Assembly (NCBI GenBank): GCA_003020925.1
Contig: PXRT01000013.1
Coordinates: 351,269 to 415,268, forward strand
Source of the DNA: Halobacteriales archaeon QS_6_64_34
Lineage (GTDB): Archaea > Halobacteriota > Halobacteria > Halobacteriales > Haloarculaceae
Direction: 5' to 3'
Length of the DNA stretch: 64,000 nt
Below, one piece after another: positions 25,568 to 33,422 of this stretch (positions are counted from its first letter, which is position 1; the number at the start of each line of letters is the position of its first letter). Both the position numbers and the translations under genes were made by a program. Under the pieces are notes generated by a model. It had not been told where the DNA came from. It searched no databases and saw nothing but the letters and a program-made list of their open reading frames with translations.

Positions 25568-25807
25568 TTCTTTTCGGACGACAAGTCCACCGCAGGTAGC
25601 TTTCGCTCCGAGTAACGCCCGTTAGGAAGAACATACTCCACAGCCGCGAATATCCCGGCTGGAATAACGCCCTTAATGATAATCGAATTACATAATTTCA
25701 CGTCATGTAGAGTGGTAAGTACCTGATACAGAGCCTGTCCCCGGCTGATGACTGTCCACTGGCAATCTGTCACAATCGTTTTACAAGTAAGTCAATCATT
25801 CTATGGT
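25568..25807. other. 240-bp AT-rich intergenic region with the promoter for the terpene-synthase unit
   Basis: It is more AT-rich than its surroundings (for example TTAATGATAATCGAATTACA near 25672-25691). A TATA-like TTTTACAAGTAA lies about 20-30 bp before the ATG at 25808. No tRNA or convincing ORF in the rest. Confidence 0.4.
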
Positions 25808-25912
25808 ATGGCAGATATAAGGACTCACCTAACAGCCGACGACACGGTTCGACCTGCAAGTGCCTCGGGTTACAGTATTCTAGCCGATATTTTCGGCGGA
25901 GGGAAACGATGA
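25808..25912 (+). CDS. 34-aa leader ORF overlapping the terpene-synthase-like gene
   Basis: ATG at 25808 starts a 34-codon frame beginning MADIRTHLTADDTVRPASAS and ending ILADIFGGGKR. Its TGA (25910-25912) overlaps the ATG of the next gene in the sequence ATGA. A TATA-like element precedes it by about 25 bp, and a GGAGG (25898-25902) inside it is the ribosome-binding site of the downstream gene. It could be a genuine small protein, a coupling or attenuation leader, or chance. I do not recognise homologues. Confidence 0.5.
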   Translation: MADIRTHLTADDTVRPASASGYSILADIFGGGKR

Positions 25913-26880
25913 GCACCGGCACGGAATCGACGAGCAACGAGCAGTTCCTCAAGCGAATCAACCGTATCGAACTCCCCGAGCGGATTGTCGAACTCGTCAA
26001 CGAGTACGAGAGCCTCTGTGGGGAACGTGACCGGTTCCTCTGGCAATGGATATACTCGCTGTTCCCGGCCTTTACCCTCTCGTCGGTCGACAGCGAGCAC
26101 CGCGAGCACGTCCGGACACAGAAGATGGTCCTGACGATGTTCGTCACGGTGCTCGATGACCTCGTGGAGAATCACAACGACCGTGAGACGTTCGAACAGG
26201 CACGGCGGCTCGTCCAGGACCCCGACTCCGTGGACCGGAGCCGTGTGGCGGTAAGTGACGAATACTTCGACTTCATCGAGCGGTTATGGTACTCTTTCGA
26301 GGACGGTCTGGAGGACGCCCCGCGCCGCGAGGAGTTCGTCGACGTCTTCGATTACGACTGCCGGCAGACGCTCAACGCGATGGACTACAGCGCCGTGGTC
26401 AACGACAACCCGGACATCGCTAACCTCGGCGGGGCCAAACACTACGACGCCCACAACATGGTGATGTTCCCCTACGCCGACGTGGACCTGATGTACTCCT
26501 CCGAGTTCGAGATAGCCGACTTCGGAACGGTCCGTGACCTCCTCTGGGACCTCCAGGAGATGGCCCGCATCGGCAACTGGCTCACCACCTGGGAACGGGA
26601 GATAGCCGAGGGCGACTACTCGGCCGGCATCGTCGTCCTCGCCCTACAGGAGGGTATCGTCACGCCGGCGGAACTCACGGCCGCCGAGTCCGAGGACGCG
26701 GCGGTCATCCAGCGAATCAGGGACGCCGACATCGAACGGCTGTTCCGTGACCGGTGGACCGAGCGCTACCGCGCCGTCAGGGAGCGGGAGTTCGACACCG
26801 AGAGCGTGGACCTCGACGAACTCGTCGACGGGATGGAGACTGTCTTCCAGTACCACGAAGCCAGTCGCGGCCACAAGTAA
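25909..26880 (+). CDS. class I terpene-synthase-like protein
   Basis: The 323-aa, all-alpha soluble protein carries both metal-binding motifs of class I isoprenoid cyclases. An aspartate-rich VLDDLVEN (Asp83, Asp84, Glu87; DDxxE form) is followed by an NSE/DTE triad, GNWLTTWEREIAEGD (Asn223, Thr227, Glu231, matching N-x-L-x-T-x-x-x-E). An RY pair near the C-terminus (TERYRAV) and a length of about 320 residues also fit bacterial terpene cyclases. A linear-prenyl-diphosphate substrate and a cyclised or ionised product are therefore expected, but not shown. GGAGG lies 6 bp before the ATG. Nearest neighbours are the leader ORF and two regulators; no prenyltransferase is adjacent. Squalene/phytoene synthase is excluded by the absent DxxxD pairs. 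Confidence 0.7.
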   Translation: MSTGTESTSNEQFLKRINRIELPERIVELVNEYESLCGERDRFLWQWIYSLFPAFTLSSVDSEHREHVRTQKMVLTMFVTVLDDLVENHNDRETFEQARRLVQDPDSVDRSRVAVSDEYFDFIERLWYSFEDGLEDAPRREEFVDVFDYDCRQTLNAMDYSAVVNDNPDIANLGGAKHYDAHNMVMFPYADVDLMYSSEFEIADFGTVRDLLWDLQEMARIGNWLTTWEREIAEGDYSAGIVVLALQEGIVTPAELTAAESEDAAVIQRIRDADIERLFRDRWTERYRAVREREFDTESVDLDELVDGMETVFQYHEASRGHK

Positions 26881-26885
26881 CCGTT

Positions 26886-26912
26886 CGTAAATCGCTACAC
26901 GAATCACTATCA
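26886..26912 (-). repeat. short repeat abutting the stop of the leuA/cimA gene
   Basis: Minus strand TGATAGTGATTCGTGTAGCG continues ATTTACG. The first TGA is the gene's stop codon, and both this and the thi4 copy follow the codons GACGAC. The 24-bp core is identical to 10778-10801 except one base, yet the two flanking genes are unrelated. Confidence 0.6.
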
Positions 26913-28490
26913 GTCGTCGGCGACGAGGCGCTCGTCGTCGTCGGCGATGAGGCGGTCCATCGCGTCGACCATCGCCCGCACCGAGGCACGGGTGATGTCC
27001 GAGTCGCTGGCCGAGACGGCGACGCTGTCGTCGCCACGGGACATCTCTATCTCGACGGTGACGATGGCGTCGGTGCCGCCGGTGATGGCGTCGACGTGAT
27101 AATCCTCGAGCGTGGCGTTGGCGGTGTGAGAGAGCGCGTCCTCGGTGGCGTTCATCGCGGCGTCGACCGGCCCCGAGCCCACCGCCGCTTCTTTGCGCTC
27201 CTCGCCGTCGACCGAGAGACGCACACTCGCCGTCGGGGTATCGGAGCCGGAGACAGCGGTCAGTCCCAGCAACTCGACCCGGCGGTCCCCCGCCTGGCCC
27301 GTGACCTCGTCGGCGATAGCCAGCAGGTCGGCGTCGGTGACCCGTTTCCCACGGTCGCCAAGCTCCTTGACGCGGCCGACAATCTCGTCGAGTTGCTCGT
27401 CGGTCGCCTCGACGTCGTGCTCGTCGAGGGCGGCCTCGACGCCGGCCCGACCGGCGTGTTTGCCCAGCGCGAGACGCCGTTCCCGACCGACCTTCTCGGG
27501 CGGGTAGGGCTCGTACATCGCGTCGTCCTTGAGAGTGCCGTCCGTGTGGATGCCCGACTCGTGGGTAAAGGCGTTCTGGCCCACCACTGACTTGTTCGGG
27601 GCCAGCTGGATGCCGGTGCGGTTGGCGATGAGCTTCGCGAGGTCATACACCTGGGTCAGGTCAATCGATTCGACGCCGTAGCCGTGGTCTAAGGCGATGG
27701 CGACCTCTTCGAGGGCGACGTTGCCGGCCCGCTCGCCGATGCCGTTAATGGTGCCATGCACCAGGTCCGCGCCCGCAGCCACGGAGACGAGGGCGTTCAT
27801 CACGGCCAGCCCCAGGTCGTCGTGGGTGTGGGTACTAACCGAGCCCAGGTCCGAGAGCCGGGAGACACACTCCAGGGCGCGGTCCGGCGTCGCGTGGCCG
27901 ACGGTGTCGGCCCAGCAGATGCGGTCCGCGCCGGCCTCGAGCGACGCCGCGAGCAGCTCCTCGAGGTAGTCGAGGTCCGCACGGGAGCCGTCCTCGCCGA
28001 TTACCTCGACCCACAGCCCGTGGTCTTTGGCGTACTCGACGAGTTCGACCGTCGAGGCGACGTTGCCCTCGCGGGAGGTCCCGACCTTGTCCTCGACGTG
28101 GCGGTCACTGGCCGGGACGACGAGGTCGATGCCGTCGACGCCACACTCCAGTGCGAGGTCGATATCGTGCTGAATCCCACGACAGAAGCTCGTCACCGTC
28201 GCATCGAGGTCCAGTTCGGCGACCCGCGAGATCGTCTCGCGCTCGCCGGGCCCGGTACAGGCGCTGCCGGCCTCGATGACGGCGATGTCGGCCGTATCGA
28301 GCTTGCGGGCGATGGCGGCCTTGTCGTCGGGCGTCAGCGAGACGCCGGGGGCCTGCTCGCCGTCGCGCAGCGTCGTATCGAGGAACTGTACGCCGTCTAC
28401 CTCGTCGAGGGGACGCGTCGCTGGGTGGTCCCCGAACAGTGTGTGGTGGCTCACAGAAGATTCACTTCCATCACTCGGGGCGAATTTCAC
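26910..28490 (-). CDS. leuA: 2-isopropylmalate / (R)-citramalate synthase family enzyme
   Basis: The 526-aa enzyme has an HMGL-like TIM barrel (about residues 30-290): VQFLDTTLRDGEQAPGVSLT (about 34-53) with the metal-binding Asp, HTHDDLGLAVMNALV (about 219-233, HxH metal ligands) and GIGERAGNVALEEV. The communication region (about 300-400) and LeuA dimer/allosteric domain (about 400-520) follow. This enzyme class condenses acetyl-CoA with 2-oxoisovalerate (leucine) or pyruvate (isoleucine via citramalate); LeuA and CimA cannot be told apart by eye, and haloarchaeal orthologues are annotated both ways. It is monocistronic, its stop overlapping the short repeat. Confidence 0.85.
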   Translation of the reverse strand: MKFAPSDGSESSVSHHTLFGDHPATRPLDEVDGVQFLDTTLRDGEQAPGVSLTPDDKAAIARKLDTADIAVIEAGSACTGPGERETISRVAELDLDATVTSFCRGIQHDIDLALECGVDGIDLVVPASDRHVEDKVGTSREGNVASTVELVEYAKDHGLWVEVIGEDGSRADLDYLEELLAASLEAGADRICWADTVGHATPDRALECVSRLSDLGSVSTHTHDDLGLAVMNALVSVAAGADLVHGTINGIGERAGNVALEEVAIALDHGYGVESIDLTQVYDLAKLIANRTGIQLAPNKSVVGQNAFTHESGIHTDGTLKDDAMYEPYPPEKVGRERRLALGKHAGRAGVEAALDEHDVEATDEQLDEIVGRVKELGDRGKRVTDADLLAIADEVTGQAGDRRVELLGLTAVSGSDTPTASVRLSVDGEERKEAAVGSGPVDAAMNATEDALSHTANATLEDYHVDAITGGTDAIVTVEIEMSRGDDSVAVSASDSDITRASVRAMVDAMDRLIADDDERLVADD

Positions 28491-28625
28491 ACCCAGCCGC
28501 CTCGCGGCGACTTCCTCTATCCTCCGTCGGGTGTTCCGACATAGTACCGGGTACTGGGACGTTCATGGTCTTTAGTCTGTTGGATGCGCGCCGGCAGTGA
28601 CTCTCCGAGGGCGACGAGAGCGCTA

Positions 28626-28991
28626 TCAGGACTCCACGACCACGGTATCGCCCACTTCGACGTCGTCGGCTGTCCCGGCCGGGAACTCGATGACGGTGTC
28701 GGCTTTCGCGGAGCCTATCGAGCGCCACGGCTGCATCGTTTTGACCTTTCGGACCTCGCTCTCCGCCAGCCAGACCACGTCGGTGGGGAACTTGACGAAC
28801 AGCATGTGGATGACCCGGCGCCGTACCGAACCGAAGGGCCAGGACGGCTCGAACCGGAAGACGAGCGCGTAGTCGTCGGGAATCGTCCGACAGAACATCA
28901 GCCCCTTGGACTTTTCCAGCATCGAGTCAGCCGTGTGGACGTTGGTGGCGAGGACGCGGCTTGCCCCGTCAGGGTCGTGGACGACGCGCAT
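28626..28991 (-). CDS. DUF192-family protein
   Basis: The 121-aa soluble protein starts MRVVHDPDGASRVLATNVHT (ATG 28991; upstream frame is intergenic). It has the DUF192 hallmarks: ADSMLEKSKGLMFCRTIPDD (about residues 21-40), VIHMLFVKFPTDVVWL (about 60-75) and the final VIEFPAGTADDVEVGDTVVV (about 101-120). DUF192 is a small conserved beta-rich family of unknown function. There is no signal peptide here, unlike many bacterial members. Monocistronic, with the hairpin repeat 29071-29198 upstream. Confidence 0.88.
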   Translation of the reverse strand: MRVVHDPDGASRVLATNVHTADSMLEKSKGLMFCRTIPDDYALVFRFEPSWPFGSVRRRVIHMLFVKFPTDVVWLAESEVRKVKTMQPWRSIGSAKADTVIEFPAGTADDVEVGDTVVVES

Positions 28992-29070
28992 ACGTGGGCC
29001 ACCGGGTGTGTCGGCAAAAACGTTCCGTCGAGCGGGTCGGCAGTGTTTAGTTAGGCGATTCAGACTGTCA

Positions 29071-29198
29071 CCAGCCAGAAAGCCCCCGACCGCTCGACTA
29101 CTGCGACTCGCTGCGCGCTCCACTCACTCCGTTCGTTGCAGTGCTTGCTTCGCCTCGTACGTCGAGCGGTCGGCCCCTTTCAGTCCCGCCCATGCCGG
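29071..29198 (-). repeat. hairpin repeat element, minus-strand copy
   Basis: On the minus strand it begins CCGGCATGGGCGGGACTGAA and ends GGGGGCTTTCTGGCTGG, matching the boxes of 1257-1388. The stem here is GTCGAGCGGTCGG (29161-29173) with CCGACCGCTCGAC (29086-29098), perfectly paired yet different from CGTGCGCTCAAC/GTTGAGCGCACG of the other copy. The loop shares AAGCACTGCAACGAACGGAG and AGTGAGTGGAGCGC-like blocks. Confidence 0.7.
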
Positions 29199-29416
29199 TT
29201 GGGTGACGTCCCGATACGCGTCCAGCACAGCTCGGATTTGCTCGGGTAACTCCGACCGGGTCAGATACTCTTGACCGCTGCCATCACGCTGCTGGATTTC
29301 GAGGTCTTCGGTGGTCGGATAGCTTTCCTGTTCCCGTTTATCTATCGCCCGTATCTTCGAGATTGCTTTGGTAAGGGATGGACAGCTTCAGGTGCCCGCC
29401 GGACGTACCTGACGCC
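29199..29416. other. 218-bp intergenic stretch before the HNH-like gene
   Basis: Between the hairpin repeat and the DUF7097-type gene. It has short frames on both strands but no coherent product, no tRNA and no clear promoter; the AT-rich TTTATCTATC at 29337-29346 could be a promoter part. Confidence 0.3.
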
Positions 29417-29971
29417 ATGGAGAAGGCCCCGGGCGGGACGAGTGTCGGCGTCTCCGACCCCTACGACCACGTCGACCGGTGTGACTTCGTGACCGACGAG
29501 GGGAAGTGCCGGTGGGCGCGCGAACACGGCCACCACGACCCGGAGTTTGCGGACGCCCGCAGCGCCGAGGACTTTCGCTGTCCGGCGGCGGTCGGGACCG
29601 ATGGGACGCCCGAAGACGCGGAGTGGGCGTGGGCTGACTGTCCGCATTTCCGCTGTCGGAACCGCGACCGCGAGTGCCGCCGGTGTGGGCTCGAAGAGCG
29701 CCACAACGCCCACGACGACTCGCGGCCGCTGCTGGAGGAACACCACCTCGCCTACAGCGACGCGGCAAGCGGTGACGAGCTGGGCCACGAGATTACCGTC
29801 TTCCTCTGTCGGTGGTGTCACGCGAAGGTCCACAACGCCTGGGCGCACGTCGACGACGACGTCGGCCCGGACCCGGAGGCCATCGCCGAACAGGAGGGAC
29901 GAAAGAGCCAGGAGCGGTCGGAACTCGGGTTCGAATCCGCCGCCGACCGGTACGACACTGACGGCGGGTAG
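29417..29971 (+). CDS. HNH-like cysteine-rich protein (DUF7097 type)
   Basis: The 184-aa acidic protein begins MEKAPGGTSVGVSDPYDHVD at ATG 29417, which resembles the known haloarchaeal N-terminus. It contains several metal-binding pairs: CDFVTDEGKC (about 19-28), CPHFRCRNRDRECRRC (about 76-91) and FLCRWCHAKVHNAW (about 126-139). EEHHLAY (about 107-113) with the CxxC pairs forms a treble-clef like that of HNH nucleases. I recall the family as DUF7097, with no proven activity. It is monocistronic; nuclease activity is inference. Confidence 0.75.
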   Translation: MEKAPGGTSVGVSDPYDHVDRCDFVTDEGKCRWAREHGHHDPEFADARSAEDFRCPAAVGTDGTPEDAEWAWADCPHFRCRNRDRECRRCGLEERHNAHDDSRPLLEEHHLAYSDAASGDELGHEITVFLCRWCHAKVHNAWAHVDDDVGPDPEAIAEQEGRKSQERSELGFESAADRYDTDGG

Positions 29972-30153
29972 CCTCGCTGTCTCCGGGCGTCACCCGATCG
30001 GTCGCACACGTCCTTACCGTCCCGCCGGATTCGGTCGAGGAACTGGGATTTCGCCGGACGGCACGGCTCGCCGGACTGGAGGGACTCGGCGACATCGCCG
30101 TCGACGACTACGCGCGACACCCGCTCATCGAGAAGACCCAGCCCACGCACTGA
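29962..30153 (+). pseudogene. coding-like 63-codon fragment lacking a start
   Basis: After a TGA at 29959-29961 one frame stays open to the TGA at 30151-30153. It overlaps the last bases of the HNH-like gene and has haloarchaeal codon pattern: LTVPPDSVEELGFRRTARLA, then LGDIAVDDYARHPLIEKTQP. No ATG or GTG starts it, so it looks like the C-terminal remnant of a lost gene. I cannot name the parent family. Chance is possible at this length. Confidence 0.3.
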
Positions 30154-30200
30154 GGCTGCCGGCCCCAACAGTACGAAGAGTCCGAGGAGCTATCAGGAGA

Positions 30201-30208
30201 TATATACG
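30201..30208 (+). promoter_or_regulatory. TATA-like promoter element of guaAA
   Basis: TATATACG about 24-31 bp before the ATG at 30232, preceded by AGGAGA. The distance implies a very short leader. Confidence 0.5.
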
Positions 30209-30231
30209 CCCAGCTAGCCTTCCGGCTACCA

Positions 30232-30801
30232 ATGACCCACATCGTCGTCATCGACAATCACGGCCAGTTCACCCACCTGGAACAGCGGACGCTCCGGGAC
30301 ATGGGCGTCAACGTGGAACTGCTCGACAACGACACACCGCCCGAAGACATCGACGCCGACGGCGTCGTCCTCTCGGGTGGCCCCGACATGGCCGACATCG
30401 GCAACTGCCCGGCGTACCTCGACCTCGATGTCCCGGTGCTTGGCATCTGTCTGGGGATGCAACTCATCGCCGACCAACTGGGCGGCACGGTCGGCGGCGG
30501 CGAGTACGGCGGCTACGCCGACGTGACCGTCGAGATTCTGGACGAGGACGACCCCCTCATCGGCTCGCTCGCGCCCGAGACCCGCGTCTGGGCGAGCCAC
30601 GCCGACGAGGTCAAGGAAGTCCCCGACGGCTTTGCCCGCACTGCGACCTCCGACATCTGTGGCGTCGAGGCGATGAGCGACACCGACCGAAATCTCTACG
30701 GTGTCCAGTGGCACCCGGAGGTCGCCCACACCGAGGAGGGCGAGGCCGTCTTCGAGAACTTCCTCGCGGTCTGTGACCAGCAATCCGCGCCCCGACAGTA
30801 G
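30232..30801 (+). CDS. guaAA: GMP synthase glutamine amidotransferase subunit
   Basis: The 189-aa class I glutamine amidotransferase (archaeal subunit A of GMP synthase) hydrolyses glutamine and passes ammonia to the separate synthetase subunit to convert XMP to GMP. The N-terminus is MTHIVVIDNHGQFTHLEQRT. The nucleophile elbow GICLGMQLIADQLGG (Cys about residue 77) and the His-Glu pair YGVQWHPEVAHTEEGEAVFE (about 159-178) form the catalytic triad. The oxyanion strand LSGGPDMAD is normal. Length equals archaeal GuaAa; the synthetase subunit gene is not in this window. Confidence 0.92.
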   Translation: MTHIVVIDNHGQFTHLEQRTLRDMGVNVELLDNDTPPEDIDADGVVLSGGPDMADIGNCPAYLDLDVPVLGICLGMQLIADQLGGTVGGGEYGGYADVTVEILDEDDPLIGSLAPETRVWASHADEVKEVPDGFARTATSDICGVEAMSDTDRNLYGVQWHPEVAHTEEGEAVFENFLAVCDQQSAPRQ

Positions 30802-30842
30802 GCGCGGAGTGTCGTCCGGATACCGGCGTCGCGAGCGGCTGG

Positions 30843-30851
30843 ATTTATATA
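30843..30851 (+). promoter_or_regulatory. TATA-like promoter element of the DUF2070 gene
   Basis: ATTTATATA lies 24-32 bp before the ATG at 30875. Confidence 0.5.
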
Positions 30852-30874
30852 CTATGGCGAGATGTGATGAATAA

Positions 30875-32737
30875 ATGACTGCGACACAGGGGAATCTTGC
30901 GAGCCTCTCCCGGTTCATCTTCCGGGCGCCGAACTGGTACGCCAGTCTCGCCTTCGCCCTGTTCATCGCCGCGTTGACCGGCGTCGCGGCCTTCGATTCG
31001 CGGTTCGTCCTCGACGACGCCTGGCAGGGCATCTTCTTCATCGGACTCCCGACGGCTATCGCGGGCGCGGTGACACCGTGGGTCGACCGACGGATGGGCG
31101 GCCAGCTCACGCCAAACAGGGCCTCGCTGCTCGCGCTCATCTGTGAGCTCATCACCATCGCCTTCCTGACGGCGGCGGGCGTCATCGCCCTCGTCAGCTC
31201 GCGGCTCGGGGCGAACTTCGTCTTCGACGTGCTGTTGGTGGCACTGGCGTCTATCTTCGCCTTCCGGCTGCTCATCCTGCTTGCCGTCTCCCGGTACAGC
31301 TTCGCGCGCGCGGTGGTTCCGGCGGGCGTCCAGACCGCCGCAGCGGCTGGGATGCTCGCCGTCTACGGCGGGACGACGACGTACATCCTCGACGACCCCC
31401 AGCTCCAGGACCTGCTGGCCCGGACGGAGCAGGCGCCGCCCGCGCTACAGGGGTTTATCCCCGCTGACTTCGTCCTGCTTGCGGTCATCTGTCTGCTCTA
31501 TGCGGGGGCCGTCTGGGTGTTCCTGGTCGCCATCGACCGCCCGTGGCGCTCCTCTCTTGGCGTCTCGGCGCTGGATTTCCTGCGGGGCTTTGTCGGCTAC
31601 CTCGCGGAGGGGTCGGACGAACTGGAGACGTTCTTCGAGGACATCGGCGAGGAGGCCATCGTCCCCGTCACCGTCCTGGCGGTCCGGCGGCCCGACGGCG
31701 AGGAGAAAGCCCGCTTCGTCCTGCCGATGATACACCCCGGGCCGATGGGTGAAATCGGCGGCGGCAACCTCCCTAAACGTGTCGCCGAAGTCGCCGACGG
31801 GGTCGCCTTCCCGCCACATGCCACCGCCGGCCACGACTTCAACCTCGTCACCGAGAGCGAGGTCGGCACCATCCTCGACGCCGCCGAGACCGCATTCGAG
31901 AACATCGATTACACCGCCGAGGCGACGGCGGGCCAGCGCCACGAGGAGGGCGAAGCGACCCTGTTGGGGCAGGCCTTCGGCGACGACGCGATGGTCGTGA
32001 CCACGTACGCGCCGGGCTATGCCGACGACGTGGACTACGCGGTCGGGCTCTCGGCGATGGCCGAGGCCCGGCGCGGCGGTCTCGGCGACGTCTTGCTCGT
32101 CGACGCCCACAACTGCAACGACGGGCTCGGGGGCGAGGACCTGGGCCATGTCGTCCCCGGGAGCAAGCGCTCGTTCGACATGATACACGGGGCTGGCCGG
32201 CTCGGCGAGCGTCTCGCCGGGGCCCAGCGGGGCCAGCTGCGCTGTGGGGTCGCCTGGGCGGGGACGGACTGGGTCCCCGAGGAGGGTATCGGCCCGCTGG
32301 GCATCCGGGTCGCCGTCTTCGAGGTGGCAGGCGAGCGGACGGCCTACGTCCTCGTCGACGGGAACAATATGGAACCGGGGCTGCGCGAGCGGATTCTCGA
32401 CGCCGTCGAGGGCGCGGGCGCGGTGGAGGTCATGACCAGCGACACCCACATCGTCAACACGATGGAGGCCGAGAACCAGGTCGGCGATGCAATCCCCGAG
32501 GACGAGGTCGTCGAACAGATTTCGGGGCTGGTCGATGACGCCATCGCCGACCTCGAACCGGTCGAGGCCGGGATGGCGAGCGAACGGGCCGAAGTCACGG
32601 TGTTCGGCAACGACCGCACCGAGACGCTGGCCTCGACGGCCAACGCGATGGTGTCGCTGGGTGGCGCGCTGGCGGCGGCGTTCGTGCTCGCGGTGATGGC
32701 CGTCAGCGTCCTCATCTTCCTCGTCGCCGGCGTGTAG
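30875..32737 (+). CDS. DUF2070-family membrane protein
   Basis: The 620-aa protein has six or more hydrophobic helices in the first 235 residues, then a large globular domain (about 240-590) and a last membrane helix (about 592-618; AAFVLAVMAVSVLIFLVAGV). The globular part contains TVLAVRRPDGEEKARFVLPM, IHPGPMGEIGGGNLPKRV, FPPHATAGHDFNLV and LVDAHNCNDGLGGEDLGHV, the DUF2070 signature. HPGPMGEIGGGNLP plus HDFNLV and VDAHN suggest metal or phosphate binding, but no activity is known to me. Present in most euryarchaea. Monocistronic. Confidence 0.88.
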   Translation: MTATQGNLASLSRFIFRAPNWYASLAFALFIAALTGVAAFDSRFVLDDAWQGIFFIGLPTAIAGAVTPWVDRRMGGQLTPNRASLLALICELITIAFLTAAGVIALVSSRLGANFVFDVLLVALASIFAFRLLILLAVSRYSFARAVVPAGVQTAAAAGMLAVYGGTTTYILDDPQLQDLLARTEQAPPALQGFIPADFVLLAVICLLYAGAVWVFLVAIDRPWRSSLGVSALDFLRGFVGYLAEGSDELETFFEDIGEEAIVPVTVLAVRRPDGEEKARFVLPMIHPGPMGEIGGGNLPKRVAEVADGVAFPPHATAGHDFNLVTESEVGTILDAAETAFENIDYTAEATAGQRHEEGEATLLGQAFGDDAMVVTTYAPGYADDVDYAVGLSAMAEARRGGLGDVLLVDAHNCNDGLGGEDLGHVVPGSKRSFDMIHGAGRLGERLAGAQRGQLRCGVAWAGTDWVPEEGIGPLGIRVAVFEVAGERTAYVLVDGNNMEPGLRERILDAVEGAGAVEVMTSDTHIVNTMEAENQVGDAIPEDEVVEQISGLVDDAIADLEPVEAGMASERAEVTVFGNDRTETLASTANAMVSLGGALAAAFVLAVMAVSVLIFLVAGV

Positions 32738-32812
32738 CCGGCGGTCGATTCTCTCGGCCGTTCGAGACCCCCGAGAGCCGTCGGTCCGCCAGCTATCACC
32801 AACCACTGTGTT

Positions 32813-32832
32813 ACTAACAAATACTAGTTAGT
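32813..32832. promoter_or_regulatory. inverted repeat upstream of the gluconate-dehydrogenase-like operon
   Basis: ACTAAC-AAATACTA-GTTAGT, a perfect 6-bp inverted repeat with an 8-bp spacer, directly before a TATA-like TTTATAAC (32843-32850). The position overlaps where an activator or TFB would bind, so it is a candidate operator for the 32878-35072 operon. Confidence 0.45.
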
Positions 32833-32877
32833 AGTGAAAATGTTTATAACGATGGCGTTCGCGTGACAGACGTACAC

Positions 32878-33420
32878 ATGAAACTGACACGACGGGACGC
32901 CATCGGGGCGCTCAGCGCGGCCGGCATCGCGGCGATAGCGGGCTGTGAGTCACTCAGCAGCGACGGGACGGGGACCGGAACGGCGACGGGGACGCCCGGC
33001 GAGGGCGGGCTGGCGAGCGAGGGAAGTGCCATGATGGCCCTGGCGGAGGTGCTGTACCCCTCCGATACCGAGGTGACCGAGGAGTATCTCGGGACCTATC
33101 TGTACAGCCGGATGGTCGACGAGGAGTCGTACAGAAATGAGGTCGAGGCCGGCGTCAAGACCCTCGACAGCCTGGCACAGGACGCCCACGGGAGTCCCTT
33201 CACCGAACTGAGCGCCGACCAGCGCGTGCGTCTCATCGAGGACACCGACCTCCGGTCGGGCGACTCCGTGCAGGACGGGACGGATATCGAGCGGATAAAC
33301 TACCACCTCATCGACGAGCTACTCTTTGCGTTCTATGCCTCGCCGACCGGCGGCGAACTGGTGGGCAATCCCAACCCGCGAGGCTGGCCCGGTGGCTACG
33401 GGTACAACGGGAACGCGTGA
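32878..33420 (+). CDS. gluconate 2-dehydrogenase subunit 3-like Tat lipoprotein
   Basis: The 180-aa protein starts at ATG 32878 (MKLTRRDAIGALSAAGIAAI), which has the twin-arginine motif TRRDAIG followed by a lipobox IAGC. The mature part belongs to the small subunit family of membrane-bound gluconate dehydrogenases: LAEVLYPSDTEVTEEYLGTY, LSADQRVRLIEDTDL and DELLFAFYASPTGGELVGNP, ending WPGGYGYNGNA, the known C-terminus. In such complexes subunit 3 accompanies the FAD-containing subunit, here the next gene, which starts within 3 bp of this stop. No cytochrome c subunit is seen. Confidence 0.85.
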   Translation: MKLTRRDAIGALSAAGIAAIAGCESLSSDGTGTGTATGTPGEGGLASEGSAMMALAEVLYPSDTEVTEEYLGTYLYSRMVDEESYRNEVEAGVKTLDSLAQDAHGSPFTELSADQRVRLIEDTDLRSGDSVQDGTDIERINYHLIDELLFAFYASPTGGELVGNPNPRGWPGGYGYNGNA

Positions 33421-33422
33421 CG

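Noticed and set aside
25808-25912. a bacteriocin-type precursor with leader peptide
   Set aside because: The 34-codon ORF has a GGGKR end but no recognisable modification enzyme or protease is near; kept only as an unassigned micro-ORF.
31445-32806. 453-aa open frame opposite DUF2070
   Set aside because: Reverse shadow of a well-supported gene, typical for high-GC genomes.
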